From: Clostridiales bacterium
Lineage (GTDB): Bacteria > Bacillota > Clostridia > Christensenellales > CAG-138
Length of the DNA stretch: 64,000 nucleotides
Direction: 5' to 3'
Assembly (NCBI GenBank): GCA_004558825.1
Contig: SFDB01000001.1
Location: 1 to 64,000, forward strand
Shown here piece after piece: positions 60,474-64,000 of the stretch (the first letter of the stretch is position 1; each line of letters opens with the position of its first letter). The notes beneath the pieces were generated by a model. That model was not told the DNA's origin and searched no databases. It was given only the letters and a program-made list of their open reading frames with translations. Both the position numbers and the translations under genes were made by a program.

Positions 60474-61037
60474 TTATTCGAGTATAAGCTCGACGAGCGC
60501 GTCATTGTTTATACCTTCTACCCCAATGTTCATCTGTAAACAGAATCCGTCGAACAACGCTAAAAGCGATTGAGACATTCGCCTGAGTCTCTCCGACATC
60601 GGTGCGCTCATCTTGAGCGATCCAACCTCGAGCATTACCGTCCACTCACGATATTTGGTAGCCATCTTCTTTTTTAGCGAGCTGTTGCCCATCATGGCGT
60701 CGGCGCAAAGCATCAAATGCAGCTTTGTCACGCTTTCATCGGCCGTAAGCATTTCTATGAGCATGACTACCGCCTCTTTGGCTTCCCTGTCGCGGTTAAG
60801 CGTATCTATCCAATTAAAAAGAAGATCCGTAATGCGACCAAGATTGTAATCGGAAATATCGTTGACGAGATGCTCCTTCGAAGGATAGTAGTAATAGAGT
60901 GTGCCCTTGCTTAACCGCGCCTCTTTCGCAATATCCGCAAGGCTCGTTTCATGTATGCCTTTTTCCGTAAACAGTCGCGTCGCCGTCTCAAGAATCGCCG
61001 CCCTTACGCTTTCAAACTCGCCATGCTGCTTCGCCAT
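60474..61037 (-). CDS. TetR/AcrR family transcriptional regulator
   Basis: This 187-residue protein has the TetR DNA-binding domain (about 10-57: ATRLFTEKGIHETSLADIAKEARLSKGTLYYYYPSKEHL) and a helical ligand domain. The ligand is not predictable. The ATG at 61037 follows a GGGGG stretch. It likely represses itself through a dyad over its own start site, and perhaps the SGNH and Dabb genes. Confidence 0.93.
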   Translation of the reverse strand: MAKQHGEFESVRAAILETATRLFTEKGIHETSLADIAKEARLSKGTLYYYYPSKEHLVNDISDYNLGRITDLLFNWIDTLNRDREAKEAVVMLIEMLTADESVTKLHLMLCADAMMGNSSLKKKMATKYREWTVMLEVGSLKMSAPMSERLRRMSQSLLALFDGFCLQMNIGVEGINNDALVELILE

Positions 61038-61063
61038 ACAGAACCCCCGAAATAACGTCTTCG

Positions 61064-61081
61064 GTCGGTCAGTCAACCGAC
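61064..61081 (-). promoter_or_regulatory. Likely TetR operator
   Basis: GTCGGT and ACCGAC form a perfect 6-bp inverted repeat with a CAGTCA spacer, placed just downstream of the -10 and over the expected transcription start. Confidence 0.65.
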
Positions 61082-61087
61082 AATTTA

Positions 61088-61116
61088 AGTATAGCCTACT
61101 CGTTACCGAACGTCAA
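61088..61116 (-). promoter_or_regulatory. Promoter of tetR
   Basis: On the minus strand TTGACG (61116-61111) and TATACT (61093-61088) are separated by 17 bp. Confidence 0.78.
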
Positions 61117-61231
61117 CGATACGATTGTGAAATTATTGTAACAGCGGTTTTCATTATGAGCATGTTCATGCTCGGGTCATTATTGCTTGCCGGAATACAA
61201 TTTCATCGTATGCAAAAAAACGATAAATAAA

Positions 61232-61254
61232 GGGCCGCTGTCTTGCAGCGGCCC
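61232..61254 (-). terminator. Hairpin left of repeat copy B, terminator-like
   Basis: GGGCCGCTG and CAGCGGCCC pair over 9 bp around TCTTG, with AAA before and TTT after. It resembles a bidirectional terminator. A near copy (GGGCCGCTGTCCTGCAGCGG) lies at 61375-61394 on the other side of the repeat. The rest of 61117-61231 shows no convincing gene. Confidence 0.75.
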
Positions 61255-61271
61255 TTTATGTACAATCCGAA

Positions 61272-61375
61272 TGTTTTCGTACTTTGTGGGTTTCGCCGCC
61301 CGGGAGCGAATGCGAGAGGCGAAACATGTAAAAATTCGAAAAAGTGGCGTTTAGCCACTTTTTCGACAGTCGCAG
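61272..61375. repeat. Dispersed 104-bp hairpin repeat, copy B
   Basis: This is the second copy of the repeat at 42346-42449, with the same length and 9 substitutions. It has GTTTCGCC/GGCGAAAC and CGAAAAAGTGGC/GCCACTTTTTCG stems. The one difference that falls in a stem keeps pairing (G-C here, G-U in copy A). It lies 57 bp beyond the stop of etfA. Plus-strand translation is open in both copies but lacks a ribosome site and shows no bias toward silent changes. Confidence 0.92.
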
Positions 61376-61431
61376 GGCCGCTGTCCTGCAGCGGCTGCTG
61401 CGTCTTTGTTTGTTGCCTTATCGGCATACGC

Positions 61432-62418
61432 TTATCTGTTCTTCAGCGCTTCAATAAGCTTTGGAACAATCACATTAAGGTCTCCGACTATTCCAAGGTC
61501 AGCAACATCAAATATGGGGGCGGACGCATCTTTGTTTATTGCGATGATGTACTCGCTCTCCTCCATGCCTGCAAGGTGCTGTATCGCGCCGCTTATGCCG
61601 CACGCTATATAGAGATTGGGATGGACCGTCTTACCCGTCTGGCCGACCTGCCGCTCGCGTTCAATAATGCCCGCATCTACGTTCGCCCTCGATGACGCCA
61701 CCTCGCCGCCAAGCTCTCCGGCCAAATCATAAAGCATCTTGAATTTTTCCTTTGAACCGACGCCGCGTCCGCCTGAAACAAGCACTTTAGCTTCAGTAAT
61801 ATCTACCGTACGCTTGTCTCCTTTGACAACCTCGAGTATTCTCACTTTCTCATCATCCGCGCCGAATTTAACCTTGTGCTCCGTTATTTTGCCGTTTCTC
61901 GACGCATCGCCTTCAAGCGCCTGCATAACGCCTGGACGCACAGTCGCCATCTGCGGTCTGTGGTCGGCGCAGACTATCGTCGCCATTATGTTTCCGCCAA
62001 ACGCGGGGCGCGTCATGAGCAGGTTCTTAGTTTCGGCGTCTATCTCAAGCTTCGTGCAGTCAGCAGTTAGACCCGTATGAACCATCGACGACACACGCGG
62101 CGCAAGGTCGCGGCCAATGCTTGTCGCTCCATAAAGTACGATTTCAGGCTTGTATTCGTCGATTACGGATACCATAGCCTTTGCGTACGGAGCTGTCAGA
62201 TACTCGCCGAGTCTTTCGTCGTTTACAACTATGACTTCGTCCGCACCGGCACGGATAAGCTCGCTCGCCTTATCGGTGATGTTGCTGCCAAGCAGCACGG
62301 CAACTACGCTCTGCCCGAGTGCGTCCGCAAGCTCTCTTGCCTTACCTATAAGCTCCAACGAAACCTTTTGAATAACTCCGTCACGCTGCTCCGCAAATAT
62401 GAATACATTCTTGCTCAT
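61432..62418 (-). CDS. etfA: Electron transfer flavoprotein alpha subunit
   Basis: This 328-residue subunit binds FAD in its C-terminal domain (GRGVGSKE, SRANVDAGII, GQTGKTVHPNLYIACGISGAIQHL) and moves electrons with EtfB. In butyrate-forming Clostridia, Bcd-EtfAB reduces crotonyl-CoA, often with bifurcation to ferredoxin. The ATG at 62418 has GAGGTG 7 bp upstream and is 13 bp after etfB; a GTG at 62427 is less likely. Confidence 0.96.
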   Translation of the reverse strand: MSKNVFIFAEQRDGVIQKVSLELIGKARELADALGQSVVAVLLGSNITDKASELIRAGADEVIVVNDERLGEYLTAPYAKAMVSVIDEYKPEIVLYGATSIGRDLAPRVSSMVHTGLTADCTKLEIDAETKNLLMTRPAFGGNIMATIVCADHRPQMATVRPGVMQALEGDASRNGKITEHKVKFGADDEKVRILEVVKGDKRTVDITEAKVLVSGGRGVGSKEKFKMLYDLAGELGGEVASSRANVDAGIIERERQVGQTGKTVHPNLYIACGISGAIQHLAGMEESEYIIAINKDASAPIFDVADLGIVGDLNVIVPKLIEALKNR

Positions 62419-62431
62419 ACCGTTCACCTCA

Positions 62432-63223
62432 TTATATCAAATGTTTCTCGGCAAGCTTCTCGACGATTATGCGAACCGCATCGTCCGCATCGGTCTCAAA
62501 CTTCTCGCCCTTACCCTTGGGCTGCTTTGTGAAGCTTTGTTTTACTCTTGTCGGCGAACCTCCAAGGCCTATATTTGACTTGTCTATCACGTCCTCAAGG
62601 TCTGCAAGCGTTATCCTGGCGACCTTCTTTTCCCTGTAAGCGTCAAATACGCCGGAAACGCTCATATATCTGGGTTTATTAAGCTCCGACAGAACTGTTA
62701 TCAGGCACGGAAGCTGTGCTTCGACTATGTGGTATCTATCCTCAAACTGCCTGCGAAGAACTATCGAGCGCTCGTTGACGGCCTCTATGTTTTCGACATA
62801 GCTGACCTGCGGAAGCCCAAGATGCTGCGCTATCTGCGGTCCTACCTGGGCCGTGTCGCCGTCTATCGCCTGACGTCCTGCTATTATTAGATCATAATCG
62901 AGCTTTTTAATCGCCGACGCTATCGTATATGATGTCGCCCATGTGTCAGCGCCGCCAAACGCGCGATCCGTCACAAGTATTGCCTCGTCCGCACCCATCG
63001 CAAGCGCCTCTCTGAGCGCAACATCCGCTTGCGGAGGACCCATGCTGACGACAGTGACCTTGCCGCCCGCCTGTTCGCGTATGCACAACGCCGCTTCGAG
63101 AGCCGCCTTATCGTCGGGGTTTATTATGCTCGGTACGCCGTCGCGGATAAGCGTACCCTTTACGGGGTCAAGCTTTACCTCCGTCGTGTCCGGAACCTGC
63201 TTTACACATACAACAATATTCAT
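62432..63223 (-). CDS. etfB: Electron transfer flavoprotein beta subunit
   Basis: This 263-residue subunit has the ETF-beta pattern: VCVKQVPDTTEVKLDP, AMGADEAILVTDRAFGGADT, and GRQAIDGDTAQVGPQIA, which binds the second flavin or AMP. AAGGAG precedes the ATG, 11 bp after the dehydrogenase gene. The order bcd-etfB-etfA matches butyrate pathway clusters. Confidence 0.96.
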   Translation of the reverse strand: MNIVVCVKQVPDTTEVKLDPVKGTLIRDGVPSIINPDDKAALEAALCIREQAGGKVTVVSMGPPQADVALREALAMGADEAILVTDRAFGGADTWATSYTIASAIKKLDYDLIIAGRQAIDGDTAQVGPQIAQHLGLPQVSYVENIEAVNERSIVLRRQFEDRYHIVEAQLPCLITVLSELNKPRYMSVSGVFDAYREKKVARITLADLEDVIDKSNIGLGGSPTRVKQSFTKQPKGKGEKFETDADDAVRIIVEKLAEKHLI

Positions 63224-63234
63224 GCCGTTTCTCC

Positions 63235-64000
63235 TTAATTGACCTTCATCGCAGAAGCGATAACCATGCGCTGAACCTCGCTGGTGCCTTCATATATCTC
63301 GGTAATTTTTGCATCGCGCATCATTCTCTCGACAGGATACTCGCGCGTATAGCCGTAGCCGCCAAAGAGCTGCACAGCCTGACGCGTAACCTCGCTCGCA
63401 GCCTCTGCCGCAAAGAGCTTTGCCATTGCCGCATCTTCGCTGTAGGGTTCGCCCGAATCCTTTTTCATTGCTGCTGCATAAACAAGCCACTTCGCCGCCT
63501 GCATACGCGTACGCATGTCCGCAAGCTTGAATTGCGTGTTCTGGAACTGCGATATGCGCTTACCGAATTGCTTGCGCTCCTTAACATATTTGACCGCCTC
63601 GTCTATAGCGCCTTCCCCGATTCCGAGCGCCTGGGCGGCTATGCCTATGCGACCTCCGTCAAGCGTCTTCATGGCTATCTTAAAGCCCTTGTTGATGTCT
63701 CCAAGAAGGTTCTCCTTAGGTACTATGCAGTTTTCCATTATGAGCTCGCACGTCGACGAACCGCGTATGCCCATCTTTTTTTCTTCCTTCCCCACACGGA
63801 AGCCCTCAAATGTGCGCTCTACTATAAATGCGGATATTCCGCGCGTCCCGAGCGATTTGTCGGTCATGGCAAATATGATGAATATGTCGGCATGGCCGGC
63901 GTTGGTAATAAATATCTTTGTTCCGTTGAGCACCCAATGATCCCCGTCGAGCACCGCTTTTGTCTGCTGCCCTGCGGCATCCGTTCCGGCGCCCGGCTCG
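63235..64000 (-). CDS. Acyl-CoA dehydrogenase (butyryl-CoA dehydrogenase-like), partial
   Basis: Only the C-terminal part, about 255 residues, lies in the window; the gene continues past 64000. Reading on to the edge gives EPGAGTDAAGQQTKAVLDGD, the FAD-binding region of short-chain acyl-CoA dehydrogenases. Later motifs are GTKIFITNAG, GSSTCEL, QFQNTQFKLADM, AVQLFGGYGYTREYPVERMMRDAKITEIYEGTSE with the catalytic Glu near YEGTSE. Adjacent etfBA genes point to butyryl-CoA dehydrogenase, but specificity cannot be proved here. Confidence 0.93.
   Translation of the reverse strand, partial: EPGAGTDAAGQQTKAVLDGDHWVLNGTKIFITNAGHADIFIIFAMTDKSLGTRGISAFIVERTFEGFRVGKEEKKMGIRGSSTCELIMENCIVPKENLLGDINKGFKIAMKTLDGGRIGIAAQALGIGEGAIDEAVKYVKERKQFGKRISQFQNTQFKLADMRTRMQAAKWLVYAAAMKKDSGEPYSEDAAMAKLFAAEAASEVTRQAVQLFGGYGYTREYPVERMMRDAKITEIYEGTSEVQRMVIASAMKVN

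Noticed and set aside
61140..61230. Short hydrophobic plus-strand frame divergent from tetR (about 24 residues)
   Set aside because: It looks like a membrane peptide but has no ribosome site or promoter and ends at the hairpin by chance.
61243..61695. 150-codon plus-strand frame starting in repeat copy B
   Set aside because: It runs antisense into the 3' end of etfA and has no start signals.

Overview
The window looks like a chromosomal segment of an anaerobic, spore-forming member of the Clostridia (Bacillota) with roughly balanced GC. The evidence is a Gram-positive PolC replicase, the clostridial SCIFF peptide with its radical-SAM maturase, spoIVA and a bofA-like gene, hemZ, ireB-ruvX-DUF1292, the GGGtGRT/NifU-like pair, a class B sortase, and a bcd-etfB-etfA cluster of the kind used for butyrate formation. 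There is no rRNA operon, phage, IS element or CRISPR array. Five tRNA genes form one cluster. The genus cannot be fixed from the sequence alone.

Layout. 1-3.8 kb (minus strand): lipoprotein cyclophilin, a membrane protein, a J-domain/DUF5685 pair and a small P-loop kinase. 4-5.7 kb (plus): NifU-like scaffold and GGGtGRT protein. 5.9-24.4 kb (plus): one long, tightly packed unit starting at a clear promoter: scfA, scfB, recJ, apt, relA/spoT, dtd, a metallo-hydrolase, hemZ, uppS, cdsA, dxr, rseP, ispG, polC. It combines peptide maturation, DNA repair, stringent response, isoprenoid and phospholipid synthesis and replication. 24.5-27 kb: ireB, an aldo/keto reductase-ferredoxin, ruvX, DUF1292 and tRNAs Val-Asp-Phe-Gly-Cys. 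27-35.6 kb: acetyltransferase, yjdF under a riboswitch, YitT protein, an ECF-like sigma factor with a probable membrane partner, ahcY, three lipoproteins, bofA and an SDR. 35.8-43.4 kb: a 1190-residue wall-anchored surface protein with three tandem repeats, a Zn/Cd/Pb export operon with its ArsR repressor and operators, and a sortase. 43.5-53.6 kb: mreB, a class A PBP, a GT2/GtrA glycosyltransferase, spoIVA, then plsY, der and DUF512. 53.6-61 kb (minus): DUF362-ferredoxin, MTA/SAH nucleosidase, Na/Pi transporter, PhoPR-like two-component pair with a Pho-box-like direct repeat between them and the transporter, Dabb protein, SGNH hydrolase and a TetR regulator. 61.4-64 kb (minus): etfA, etfB and an acyl-CoA dehydrogenase cut by the window edge.

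Most notable: (1) the proofreading exonuclease domain inside PolC keeps its fold-like sequence but has lost all the catalytic DEDD-type residues; (2) a yjdF riboswitch has two competing helices that visibly couple aptamer closure to release of the ribosome binding site; (3) a 104-bp dispersed, hairpin-rich repeat occurs twice (91% identical), each copy bracketed by a near-duplicate pair of locus-specific hairpins and each placed just 3' of a minus-strand gene; (4) a 101-nt nested inverted repeat with three internal arms follows mreB; (5) a lipobox-bearing sortase lies close to the wall-anchored surface protein, whose own mRNA leader can form two mutually exclusive helices.
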